Positions 53,223 to 60,967 of a DNA stretch of 64,000 nt are shown piece by piece. The notes below the pieces were generated by a model. The model was not told where the DNA came from. It did no database searches and saw only the letters and a list, made by a program, of their open reading frames with translations. Both the position numbers and the translations under genes were made by a program. Numbering within the stretch: position 1 is the first letter of the stretch; each line of letters begins with the position of its first letter. The stretch is from the NCBI GenBank assembly GCA_000245075.1, contig JH599922.1:1-64000 (forward strand), in the 5' to 3' direction. The DNA is from Acetobacteraceae bacterium AT-5844. GTDB lineage: Bacteria > Pseudomonadota > Alphaproteobacteria > Acetobacterales > Acetobacteraceae.

Positions 53223-54260
53223 ATGGACGCGAGGGCGGATATCCGCGTGGGAGTGCTCGGCTGCGGCATGATCAGCGCAGACCACTTCCGCGCCTGGGCA
53301 GGGTGCCGTGGCGCCTCTGTTGTGGCTGTGTGCGACCCGGATCGGCGCCGCGCTGAGGACAGGGCGGCGGAGTTCGGCATACAGGCCGTTTATACGGCAC
53401 CGGAGGCCATGCTAGCGGCAGGCGGGTTGGACGCGGTCGACATCATCACGCCGCGGCAAACTCATGCGACGCTGGTGCGGCTGGCAGCCGATCACGGCGT
53501 GCACGCGCTGTGCGAGAAGCCACTCTGCCCAACTTATGAGGAAGCGCGCGCGCTCATGCAGGGAGTGGGTGGGCGGGTGCGCGTCATGGTCAACGAGAAT
53601 TGGCGGTTCCGCGCTTATTTCCGCCAGATCGGAGAGTGGATCCGTGCGGGCCGGCTCGGCACGCCGGTTCAGGCGCGGCTATCCCTCTGGCGTTCCAACC
53701 TCATCCCGCGCGCTGATGGGACTGTCATCGCCCTGCAGCGTCAGCCCTTCGTCGCAACGGAGCCGCGCTACCTCGTCGCGGAATCGCTGATCCATGAGCT
53801 GGACACCGTGCGGTCGTTGTTCGGCGAGGTTGAGGTGGTTTCCGCCCGCCTCGCCCGGGCGTCGACGGATGTGGTGGGGGAGGATGCGGCGGCCATCCTG
53901 CTGGAGACGAGGGCAGGCATGCCGCTTGTGGTCGAGGGTGTGTTGTCCGCGGCAGGCCATGCGCCCCGCGCGCCGAACCGGATGGAAATCGCCGGTACGC
54001 GGTGCAGCGTCGTGCTGGAAGGCGCTGTGCTGCGCCTGTTCGGCGCCGAGGAGGAAGAGCTGCGCTACGACGAGGATGCCGTAAGGCAAGGCAGCTTCGA
54101 CGCCTCCGTGCAGCATTTTGTGGACCAGCTCCGCGCCGGCGGACCTCACGAAACCTCGGCGGAGGACCAGCTTCGGACACTGGCCCTGGTCGAGCGAACC
54201 TATGAACTTGCGGGGCCGGCAAGGCCCCTCACGCGGCGGCGCACCGCCGTCAACGCCTGA
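53223..54260 (+). CDS. Gfo/Idh/MocA-family oxidoreductase
   Basis: 345 residues from the ATG; a GTG nine bases upstream closer to GGAGGAGAG is also possible. VGVLGCGMISADHFRAWAGC is the nucleotide-binding motif, and CEKPLCPTYEEAR has the catalytic-lysine EKP motif. LIHELDTVRSLFGEV matches the conserved C-terminal substrate-domain histidine. Oxidises or reduces sugars, polyols or sugar acids with NAD(P). First gene of a six-gene operon. Confidence 0.88.
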   Translation: MDARADIRVGVLGCGMISADHFRAWAGCRGASVVAVCDPDRRRAEDRAAEFGIQAVYTAPEAMLAAGGLDAVDIITPRQTHATLVRLAADHGVHALCEKPLCPTYEEARALMQGVGGRVRVMVNENWRFRAYFRQIGEWIRAGRLGTPVQARLSLWRSNLIPRADGTVIALQRQPFVATEPRYLVAESLIHELDTVRSLFGEVEVVSARLARASTDVVGEDAAAILLETRAGMPLVVEGVLSAAGHAPRAPNRMEIAGTRCSVVLEGAVLRLFGAEEEELRYDEDAVRQGSFDASVQHFVDQLRAGGPHETSAEDQLRTLALVERTYELAGPARPLTRRRTAVNA

Positions 54261-54287
54261 CACAAGGCGACCGCAGGGAGGAAGTAC

Positions 54288-55283
54288 ATGGCACAGAACA
54301 CAGGACTGGCACGCCGTGCGGTGCTCGCCGCCGGGCTGGCGGCCGCAGGGGTGAGCCTGGCGCGCCCGGCCCTTGCGGAGAAATGGCCAGACCGGCCAAT
54401 CCGGCTGGTGGTGGGTTATGCACCCGGCGGACTGACGGACCTGATTGCAAGGCTGATCGGCCCGGCCCTGACAGAGGAACTGGGGCAGCCGGTGGTGGTG
54501 GAGAACCGCAGCGGCGCCGCAGGTAACCTGGCCACGGAATTTGTCGTCCGTGCACCGGCCGATGGCTATGTGCTGCTGGCTTCTTCTGGCGGGCAGATCA
54601 CAGTGTCTCCCCACACTTACGGCAATCTGCGCCTTCGGCCGGTGGAGGAGTTGGAGCATATCACCATGATCGGAGAAGGCGACCAGATCGTCTGCACGAA
54701 CAAAGCCTTGCCGGTCGGGAATTTCGCGGAGTTCGTTGCGTTGGCAAAGGCCCAGCCCGGCCGTATGAGTTATGCCACTTCAGGGGCTGGCGGCAATCTC
54801 CATCTGTTCCTGGAGTTTCTGCGGCTCGAAACCGGAATTGAAATTGAGGCGGTGCATTACCGGGGCGGCTCGGCCCTGCTACCGGACCTGATGAACAATC
54901 AGGTCCAGCTCAGTCTCAGTGCTTATCCTGTCGTCGAGGCGGCCGTCCGCGAGGGACAGATCCGCCCCCTGCTGGTAATTGGACGCAAGCGCGAGCCGCG
55001 CCTGCCCAACGTGCCGACGGCAACGGAGGCGGGTTATCCCGCACTGGATACCTGCGTGAACTGGTTCGGCCTTCACGCGCCAAAGGGGACGCCTGCGCCG
55101 ATCCGGGAGACGCTGCAGCGGGTCGTTGCCACCGCCATTCGCAAGCCCGCGGCACAGGAGCGGCTGGCTGTGCTCGGCCTCGACCCCGTCGGCAACAGTC
55201 CGGCTGAATTTGCAGAGCGGATACGGGCGGAGAACCGGCTCTATGGCGAGGTCGCCCGCCGCGCCGGACTTCAGGTGGATTGA
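54288..55283 (+). CDS. Bug/TctC-family tripartite tricarboxylate receptor protein
   Basis: 331 residues. Signal: GLARRAVLAAGLAAAGVSLA, cleavage near RPALAEK. WPDRPIRLVVGYAPGGLTDL and VENRSGAAGNLAT are the family motifs. A GGGAGGAAG ribosome site precedes the ATG. It overlaps the LDH2-family frame as ATGA. No TctAB is adjacent, so it is an orphan receptor inside a sugar-acid-like operon. Confidence 0.92.
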   Translation: MAQNTGLARRAVLAAGLAAAGVSLARPALAEKWPDRPIRLVVGYAPGGLTDLIARLIGPALTEELGQPVVVENRSGAAGNLATEFVVRAPADGYVLLASSGGQITVSPHTYGNLRLRPVEELEHITMIGEGDQIVCTNKALPVGNFAEFVALAKAQPGRMSYATSGAGGNLHLFLEFLRLETGIEIEAVHYRGGSALLPDLMNNQVQLSLSAYPVVEAAVREGQIRPLLVIGRKREPRLPNVPTATEAGYPALDTCVNWFGLHAPKGTPAPIRETLQRVVATAIRKPAAQERLAVLGLDPVGNSPAEFAERIRAENRLYGEVARRAGLQVD

Positions 55284-55300
55284 GGAAAAGGGCCAAGCCG

Positions 55301-56377
55301 ATGGAGCGGTACGCTGCCAGCGTTCTTGGGGAGTTTGCCGCCGAGGTATTTCGGGCGGCGGGCCTTTCCTTACGGGACGCCGCCATCTCTGCCGATTGCC
55401 TTATCGCTGCGGATCTGCGCGGCACCCATTCGCATGGTGTCATCCGGCTGCCCTTCCTGGCACGCCGGTTGGCGCAGGGCGGGGCCAATCCCGCGCCGCA
55501 GCTGCGCGTGTTGCGGGATGCGCCGGCCACTGCCCTGCTGGATGGCGATGGAGGCCTTGGCGCCGTCACCGCGCACCATGCCATGGAACTGGCGATGGAT
55601 AAGGCCGCGCAGATGGGCGTAGGACTCGTTGTCGCCCGCAACAGCGACTTTATCGGCACCTGCGCCTACAGCGCCATGTTGGCGCTGGAGCGCAACATGA
55701 TCGGCTTGACCTGGACCAATGGCGCGCCTGGTATGGCGCCATGGGGTGGGGCGCGCAATGGCATAGGCAACAATCCTCTTGGCATTGCCGTTCCTGCCGG
55801 AGAAAGCCCGCCGGTGGTGCTGGACATGGCAATGAGCGTGTCTGCCGGCGGCAAGGTGCGGCTGGCGGCCAAGCGTGGCGAAAAGGTGCCGCCTGGCTGG
55901 ATTCTAGACAGCGCAGGACGCGATACACAGGACCCCGCGGAGCTTGAGGCGGGCGGCACGCTGCTGCCTCTGGGTCACAAAGGATTCGGCCTGGCGGTGA
56001 TGGGAGAAATCCTCGCCGGCGTGCTGGGTGATGCGGCGATCCTGCATGAGATTCCACCCTGGTTCTCCGAGCCCGCGCGGCGCGTGGCGAATGGCCATCT
56101 GCACCTTGCCATCGACATCGCGGCTTTCCGCGATCCCGGCGGGTTCCACCGTCGCGTAGGCGAGATGGCGGGCGCGCTCAAGGCGACGCCGCTGCGCGCT
56201 GGTTCTGACGAAATTCTTCTACCGGGCGAGCGGGCCGCGCGGACCGAGGCGGCGCACACGCGTACGGGCATCCCGGTGCCGCAGGAAATCGTCAGCGATC
56301 TTGATCATCTAGCCGCGACCTATGGAATTCGAGCTCCCCAGCCGCTCGATCTGGCCGCCACGGGTGCGGCCGGTTGA
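55301..56377 (+). CDS. LDH2/malate-lactate dehydrogenase-family NAD(P) oxidoreductase
   Basis: 358 residues from the ATG chosen; an ATG seven codons upstream (55280) overlaps the Bug stop. DLRGTHSHGVIRLP has the catalytic His45 equivalent (His44 of YiaK). LVVARNSDFIGTCAYSAMLA replaces the usual SNHFG-type loop, so the substrate may differ. The family covers malate, ureidoglycolate, 2,3-diketogulonate and delta-pyrroline-carboxylate enzymes. Sits with a Gfo/Idh/MocA enzyme and an isomerase. Confidence 0.87.
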   Translation: MERYAASVLGEFAAEVFRAAGLSLRDAAISADCLIAADLRGTHSHGVIRLPFLARRLAQGGANPAPQLRVLRDAPATALLDGDGGLGAVTAHHAMELAMDKAAQMGVGLVVARNSDFIGTCAYSAMLALERNMIGLTWTNGAPGMAPWGGARNGIGNNPLGIAVPAGESPPVVLDMAMSVSAGGKVRLAAKRGEKVPPGWILDSAGRDTQDPAELEAGGTLLPLGHKGFGLAVMGEILAGVLGDAAILHEIPPWFSEPARRVANGHLHLAIDIAAFRDPGGFHRRVGEMAGALKATPLRAGSDEILLPGERAARTEAAHTRTGIPVPQEIVSDLDHLAATYGIRAPQPLDLAATGAAG

Positions 56378-56411
56378 CGCCGGATATCAACCACTTTCGG
56401 AGAAGCCAAGC

Positions 56412-57236
56412 ATGGCCCGCCTGACTCTTGCTCACCTGACCGCAAGTGCCAGCCCCGCCGACACCATCGAGGCCGCAGCTGCCGCTGGCTTCGATGCCGT
56501 GGGAATCCGTGTCTGTCCTCGCCGCCCGGGCAATGCCTATGCCGGAACCGTGCTGGGCGATGCTGCCGCAACGCGCCACCTGCGCAGTGTCTTAAAGACG
56601 GCAGGAATCCCGCTTTCCAATGTTTCTGCCTATCAATTCTATCCGGAGGTGGGCTGGGAGGACATTGCGCCGGTGGTCGAGCTGACGGCGGAACTGGGCG
56701 GGGAGATGATCGTCGCCAACGGCTTCGATCCTGATCTAGGCCGCTTTGCGGAGCTGCTCTCCCGCTATGCCGGGCTGGCGGCCCAGGCGGGCATCCGGGT
56801 GGCGCTGGAATTCATGCCCTACAGTGCCGTCCGCACGGTGGAGGATGCCAGGGCGCTGGTCGACCGCGTCGCCGCGCCCAACCTTGGCGTGTTGGTCGAT
56901 GCGCTACATCTCGACCGCTCTGGCGGTAGGCCGGCAGATGTTGCTGCGTTACGGCCAGAGGACATTTCCTTCGCGCAGCTTTGCGACGCACGGCACCTGC
57001 GCGCTCCGCTTTCGAACGCGGAGCTGATGCAGGAGGCGCGTACTTCCCGGCTGCCGCTGGGAGAGGGCGAATTGCCGCTTTTCGAGCTCATGGACGCGCT
57101 GCCTTCGGATCTGGAGCTGGAATACGAGGTGGCGCGCGCAGATCTGGCGGATGCGTCCGCGCTGGAGCGGGCACGTGCCGCCAAGGCGGATGCCGATCGC
57201 TTCCTGGCTCGCCGACGCGCCCGCTCCGCAGCCTGA
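56412..57236 (+). CDS. sugar phosphate isomerase/epimerase-like TIM-barrel protein
   Basis: 274 residues from the ATG; an earlier in-frame ATG would add 30 residues overlapping the preceding gene. SASPADTIEAAAAAGFDAVG, VALEFMPYSAVRTVEDA (glutamate ligand) and VLVDALHLDRSGG (aspartate and histidine) fit the family metal site. Similar in family, not close in sequence, to the barrel protein at 51 kb. Likely rearranges a sugar or hydroxyacid in the pathway. Confidence 0.83.
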   Translation: MARLTLAHLTASASPADTIEAAAAAGFDAVGIRVCPRRPGNAYAGTVLGDAAATRHLRSVLKTAGIPLSNVSAYQFYPEVGWEDIAPVVELTAELGGEMIVANGFDPDLGRFAELLSRYAGLAAQAGIRVALEFMPYSAVRTVEDARALVDRVAAPNLGVLVDALHLDRSGGRPADVAALRPEDISFAQLCDARHLRAPLSNAELMQEARTSRLPLGEGELPLFELMDALPSDLELEYEVARADLADASALERARAAKADADRFLARRRARSAA

Positions 57237-57269
57237 CCACAACATCTTTGAACCTGGAGAGGAACTTCC

Positions 57270-57959
57270 ATGCCCTTGGCCGGTGCCGGTATCATCGCAA
57301 TCTGGAACGACATTCTTCCCGAGTCCCGCGATGCTTTCTTTGAATGGCATGCACGCGAGCATATGCCGGAGCGTCTCAGCATTCCGGGCTTCCGGCGGGG
57401 GCGGCGCTATATTGCGATCGACGCAGACATCGAGTTCATGACGCTGTACGAAGCAACCTCCGTCGAGGTCTTCTCCAGCGATGCCTACAAGGCCCGGCTC
57501 GGTCAGCCGACACCCTGGTCGCTGGAAGTGCTGCCCGCCTTCCGGAATAATCTGCGTGGTATCTGCCGCGCTCCCTTCACCACCGGCCATGTCGATGGAG
57601 GCTATGCGGCGACTTTGCGGCTGGAGCCCGCGGAAGGCCAGGCAAAGGCGCTGCGGGAAGCGCTGATCGGCGAGCTTCTGCCGCCGCTGATCGAACGGCC
57701 GAAGGTGACGGGCGTGCATTTCCTGGTCTGCGACCCCACGCTGAGCGGCACCAACACGGCGCTGCAGCGGGGCCGCACCATCACGCCGCCGGATCTGGTA
57801 GTGATGGTGGAGGCCTCCACCTCTGGTGCGGCACAAGAGACGGCGGAAACTCTAAGCGATACGCTCCTCGCCGCGCATGGAGCAGCAGGGGCGGCTCGGC
57901 GCGGCCTCTACCAATTGGAATACCAACTGGCGCGGATCGGCGACCATGTCGGCGCCTGA
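57270..57959 (+). CDS. ferredoxin-like (dimeric alpha/beta barrel) protein with two halves, unknown function
   Basis: 229 residues, no signal. The N-terminal half (IAIWNDILPESRDAFFEWHA, then REHMPERLSIPGFRRGRRY) has the EHxPERL/PGF pattern of EthD/antibiotic-monooxygenase-like barrel proteins. The C-terminal half, from about residue 108 (GYAATLRLEP...), looks like a second, diverged copy. Such proteins are small oxygenases, isomerases or ligand-handling partners. It lies between an isomerase and an SDR gene, whose start it overlaps by 14 bases. Confidence 0.75.
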   Translation: MPLAGAGIIAIWNDILPESRDAFFEWHAREHMPERLSIPGFRRGRRYIAIDADIEFMTLYEATSVEVFSSDAYKARLGQPTPWSLEVLPAFRNNLRGICRAPFTTGHVDGGYAATLRLEPAEGQAKALREALIGELLPPLIERPKVTGVHFLVCDPTLSGTNTALQRGRTITPPDLVVMVEASTSGAAQETAETLSDTLLAAHGAAGAARRGLYQLEYQLARIGDHVGA

Positions 57960-58755
57960 CGCTACCACCCCCGGGCGGGGGCGCATCGCGCTGGTCATCG
58001 GCGGCGGTAACGGGATCGGCGCCGCCACCTGCCGCCTGCTGCACCGGCAGGGCTGGCGCTTGGCCGTGGCCGATATCGATATGGCCCGCGCCACAGCCGT
58101 GGCCGCCGAATGCCAGGGCTGGAGCCAGGCGGTGGACGTGCTGGACGAGGGCTCGATCCGGCAGGCAGCGGAAGAGATCGAGCTCGGCTTCGGCCCCGTC
58201 TACGCCATGGTCAGCGCCGCCGCCATCTTCGCCCCGCGTCAGCCGCCGGAGACGCTGCCCATCGACGTGTGGGACCGGATCGTGAGTTCCGGCTTCCGTG
58301 GCACCTACATCGCCAATGTCGAGTTCGGCAGGCGGATGGCATCGCGCGGAGCCGGGGCCATCGTCAACATTTCATCCATGGTGGGGCAGCGTCCGAACCA
58401 TGGCCACGCCTATTATTCCGCCAAGGCGGCGGTGAACATGCTGACCGAGGGCATGGCGGGCGAGTGGGGACGCAGCGGCGTGCGCGTGAATGCCGTCAGC
58501 CCCGGCTTCGTCGCCGTGCCGCGAATGGTGGAGAATATCAAGGCTGGTACCCGTTACGCCGTCTCGCCCGCCGAGGTCAGCGCCCTGGGCAGGCTGGTCG
58601 AGCCGGAGGAGGTGGGAGCGGTGATTGCCTTCCTGCTGTCTGATGCCGCTTCGGCGGTGACCGGCGCCAACCTGGCTGTCGATGCCGGTGTGTTGGCGGT
58701 CAATGGCTGGGCGGTGCACGGCGGCGTCCCGCCGGCGCGTCCGATCCTGCCTTGA
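57946..58755 (+). CDS. short-chain dehydrogenase/reductase (SDR)
   Basis: 269 residues from the ATG; an upstream ATG would add 23 residues inside the preceding gene. VIGGGNGIGAATCRLL is the cofactor motif; NISSMVG has the catalytic serine and HAYYSAKAAVNM the Tyr-x3-Lys pair. AVADIDMARATAV places an acidic residue at the end of beta-2, favouring NAD. Last gene of the operon; its final 56 bases overlap the end of the convergent racemase-like gene. Confidence 0.92.
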   Translation: MSAPDATTPGRGRIALVIGGGNGIGAATCRLLHRQGWRLAVADIDMARATAVAAECQGWSQAVDVLDEGSIRQAAEEIELGFGPVYAMVSAAAIFAPRQPPETLPIDVWDRIVSSGFRGTYIANVEFGRRMASRGAGAIVNISSMVGQRPNHGHAYYSAKAAVNMLTEGMAGEWGRSGVRVNAVSPGFVAVPRMVENIKAGTRYAVSPAEVSALGRLVEPEEVGAVIAFLLSDAASAVTGANLAVDAGVLAVNGWAVHGGVPPARPILP

Positions 58756-59875
58756 AGCGAGTGAGGGCCTGACGATCAATCTCGATACCCAGGCCAGGGC
58801 CTTGCGGAACGCGCACGGTCCCGCCTGTGTGCTCGATCGGCTCTTGCAGAATGGCCTGGCGGATCGGGTGCTCGGTGCGGTCGAACTCAAAAATGGGGTG
58901 GGCTGGCGCGAGCGAGGTGGGCGTATGTGTCGGCAGCACCGCCATGAGTTGGAGCGAAGCCGCGAGACCGATGCCCGTGCCCCAGACATGCGGGTTGTAG
59001 CGGACGCCAAATGCCGCAGCCATATCCGCGATTTTCTTGCATTCCGAAAGGCCGCCGGCGGCGCAGGTGTCAGGCTGGATGATGTCCATCGCGCCGCTCG
59101 TCAGCACCTCACGGAAGCCGAATCGTGTGAACTCGCATTCTCCACCCGCAATTGGAATTGAAAGCGCGGAGCGGACGGCACGGTAGCCGGCCAGATCTTC
59201 CGGTGGCACAGGCTCCTCAAACCAGCCAATGTCGAAAGGCTCAATCATCCGTCCTAGCTTGATGGCGGCAACTGCATCATAGGCATGGTTCGCATCCACC
59301 ATAAGCGCCACATCCGGTCCGATGGCCTCGCGCACTGCCCGGGTGATGGCAGCATCCTCAGCAACACCAAAGCCGACCTTCAGCTTCACGGCTTTGAAGC
59401 CTTCTGCGACATAGCCGGCGGCTTCCTCCGGCAGGTAGCGGAAGGGGTCGCCGCTCGCCCGCCTGTAGAGGCCCGTGGCATAGGCCTGTACTTCGGTTCT
59501 CAGGGGGCCACCCATGAGCTGGTGAACTGGCGCACCGAAATGCTTGCCCTTGATGTCCCATAGCGCGATGTCGATGCCACTGAGGCCTTCGATCAACAGA
59601 CCTTTCTGCCCATGATCACGGAACCGGGCATAGATGTCCTGCCAGATGACTTCGCTTTGCAGCGGATCAGCACCGATCAGCCAGGGCGCGATGTTCTTGA
59701 CCACCGCTTCTGTCATCCAGGCCGGTCCGTAGCATTCGCCCCAACCGGTAATTCCCGCATCGGTCTCGATCTCGACGATCATCGCCATGCGGGTCCCATA
59801 CCAGGCGCGCGAATAGGCAAAGGGCTCGGCGAGAGCCGCTTCCAGCACATGAGTATGCAAATTCGTGATTTTCAT
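58700..59875 (-). CDS. enolase-superfamily mandelate racemase/sugar-acid dehydratase-like enzyme
   Basis: 391 residues. Every catalytic and metal residue of mandelate racemase is found at nearly the same number: Lys164 and Lys166 (VKLKVG), Asp194, Glu220, Glu246 (metal ligands), Asp269 and His296 (the Asp-His dyad in DIIQPDT and NPHVWGTG). That pattern marks the MR subgroup, which includes racemases, galactarolactone cycloisomerases and sugar-acid dehydratases. The last ~20 residues extend beyond the usual end and overlap the SDR gene. The neighbours suggest a sugar-acid role. Confidence 0.88.
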   Translation of the reverse strand: MKITNLHTHVLEAALAEPFAYSRAWYGTRMAMIVEIETDAGITGWGECYGPAWMTEAVVKNIAPWLIGADPLQSEVIWQDIYARFRDHGQKGLLIEGLSGIDIALWDIKGKHFGAPVHQLMGGPLRTEVQAYATGLYRRASGDPFRYLPEEAAGYVAEGFKAVKLKVGFGVAEDAAITRAVREAIGPDVALMVDANHAYDAVAAIKLGRMIEPFDIGWFEEPVPPEDLAGYRAVRSALSIPIAGGECEFTRFGFREVLTSGAMDIIQPDTCAAGGLSECKKIADMAAAFGVRYNPHVWGTGIGLAASLQLMAVLPTHTPTSLAPAHPIFEFDRTEHPIRQAILQEPIEHTGGTVRVPQGPGLGIEIDRQALTRFKAGSDAPAGRRRAPPSH

Positions 59876-59943
59876 GTTCCCCCCTGGGTCAGGGCCCTGG
59901 CGTTCTGCCGGTCCACCGGGCGAGGCGAGGGCTCTGCGCTATG

Positions 59944-60867
59944 TCAGCAGTCCGGTTTGAGATCATCCAGCGGTTCCAAAGCAATATCCAGGAATCGCTG
60001 GAGTGTGGGTGGCGTATCTCCCCGGCGCCAGACGATACCGGTTTCCAGCACCGGCGGCTCGTCAAGAAGCTCCACATAGTGCACGCCAGTTCGCGCCAGG
60101 TTCTGGAGTGACTGCGGAACCAGGGCGAGGCCCATCTCCGCGGAAATCAGGCTGATGATGGTCTGCATCTGAATGGCCTCCTGAATGATCCGAGGGGAGT
60201 GGCCACGCTCGTTGATGTACCCTGTCACGAGATCATGGAAGGCGGGTGCCGCATGCCGGGGGAAGATCACCAACGGTGCCCGGACCACCGCGCCGGCCGG
60301 GATCTTGTCGCCAACCAGCGGCATCAGGCCCTTTCTGATCCAACTTTCCGGAACGGCGGCAATCAGCGGTTCGGATATGAGGCGGTGATAGTGCAGGGAA
60401 GGGGGCAGGGACCCCGCCGCGGGAGCCACGACGATGCCTGCATGGCCTCTGCCTTCCGTCAGCGCCGCCAGCTGGACGTCACTCGTGGCTTCCGTCAGCA
60501 CGACCTTCACCTTCGGATGCAGGCTTGCGTAGCGCTGAATCAGTGCTGGTAGGACACTGTAATCCGCCGTGCTCACGAAACTCAGTTCCAGCCGGCCTGC
60601 CTGCCCGTCTCGTAATTGCTGGGCGATTTCGGGCAACGCCGCTATTCCATCCAGAGCGGTACGGACATGGCCTAGCCACTGCTCGCCGAAGGGGGTGAGT
60701 GAAACGCTTCGCTTGGTGCGAGTGAACAGCGAGGCTCCAAGCTCGCGTTCCAGCGCCTGGATGGATTGGCTCAGCGGCGGCTGGGTCATGCCCAGCCGTT
60801 CGGCGGCGCGGCCGAAATGGAGTGTCTCGGCGACGGCAACAAACTGCCTGAGCTGCCGCAGGTCCAA
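59944..60867 (-). CDS. LysR-family transcriptional regulator
   Basis: 307 residues. MDLRQLRQFVAVAETLHFGR and MTQPPLSQSIQALERELGAS make the helix-turn-helix. The effector domain begins GRLELSFVSTADYSVLPALI. The CatR/BenM-like pattern QPPLSQSI is common among regulators of aromatic or sugar-acid use. It is codirectional with the racemase-like gene and divergent from ilvD across 100 bp. Confidence 0.9.
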   Translation of the reverse strand: MDLRQLRQFVAVAETLHFGRAAERLGMTQPPLSQSIQALERELGASLFTRTKRSVSLTPFGEQWLGHVRTALDGIAALPEIAQQLRDGQAGRLELSFVSTADYSVLPALIQRYASLHPKVKVVLTEATSDVQLAALTEGRGHAGIVVAPAAGSLPPSLHYHRLISEPLIAAVPESWIRKGLMPLVGDKIPAGAVVRAPLVIFPRHAAPAFHDLVTGYINERGHSPRIIQEAIQMQTIISLISAEMGLALVPQSLQNLARTGVHYVELLDEPPVLETGIVWRRGDTPPTLQRFLDIALEPLDDLKPDC

Positions 60868-60887
60868 TTTTGATATCTCCGGCGACC

Positions 60888-60903
60888 TAATAACCTGAGA
60901 TTA
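60888..60903. promoter_or_regulatory. weak inverted repeat in LysR-ilvD gap
   Basis: TAAT (60888-60891) and ATTA (60900-60903) flank an 8-base spacer in the AT-rich part of the divergent gap. LysR sites often show this short-arm symmetry, but with 4-bp arms it could be chance. Confidence 0.2.
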
Positions 60904-60967
60904 ATATACTTCCGGCCCTTATCGCAATTGGCTAGAAAGGCTGGCTTCGACATCCCAGGGACCGTCC

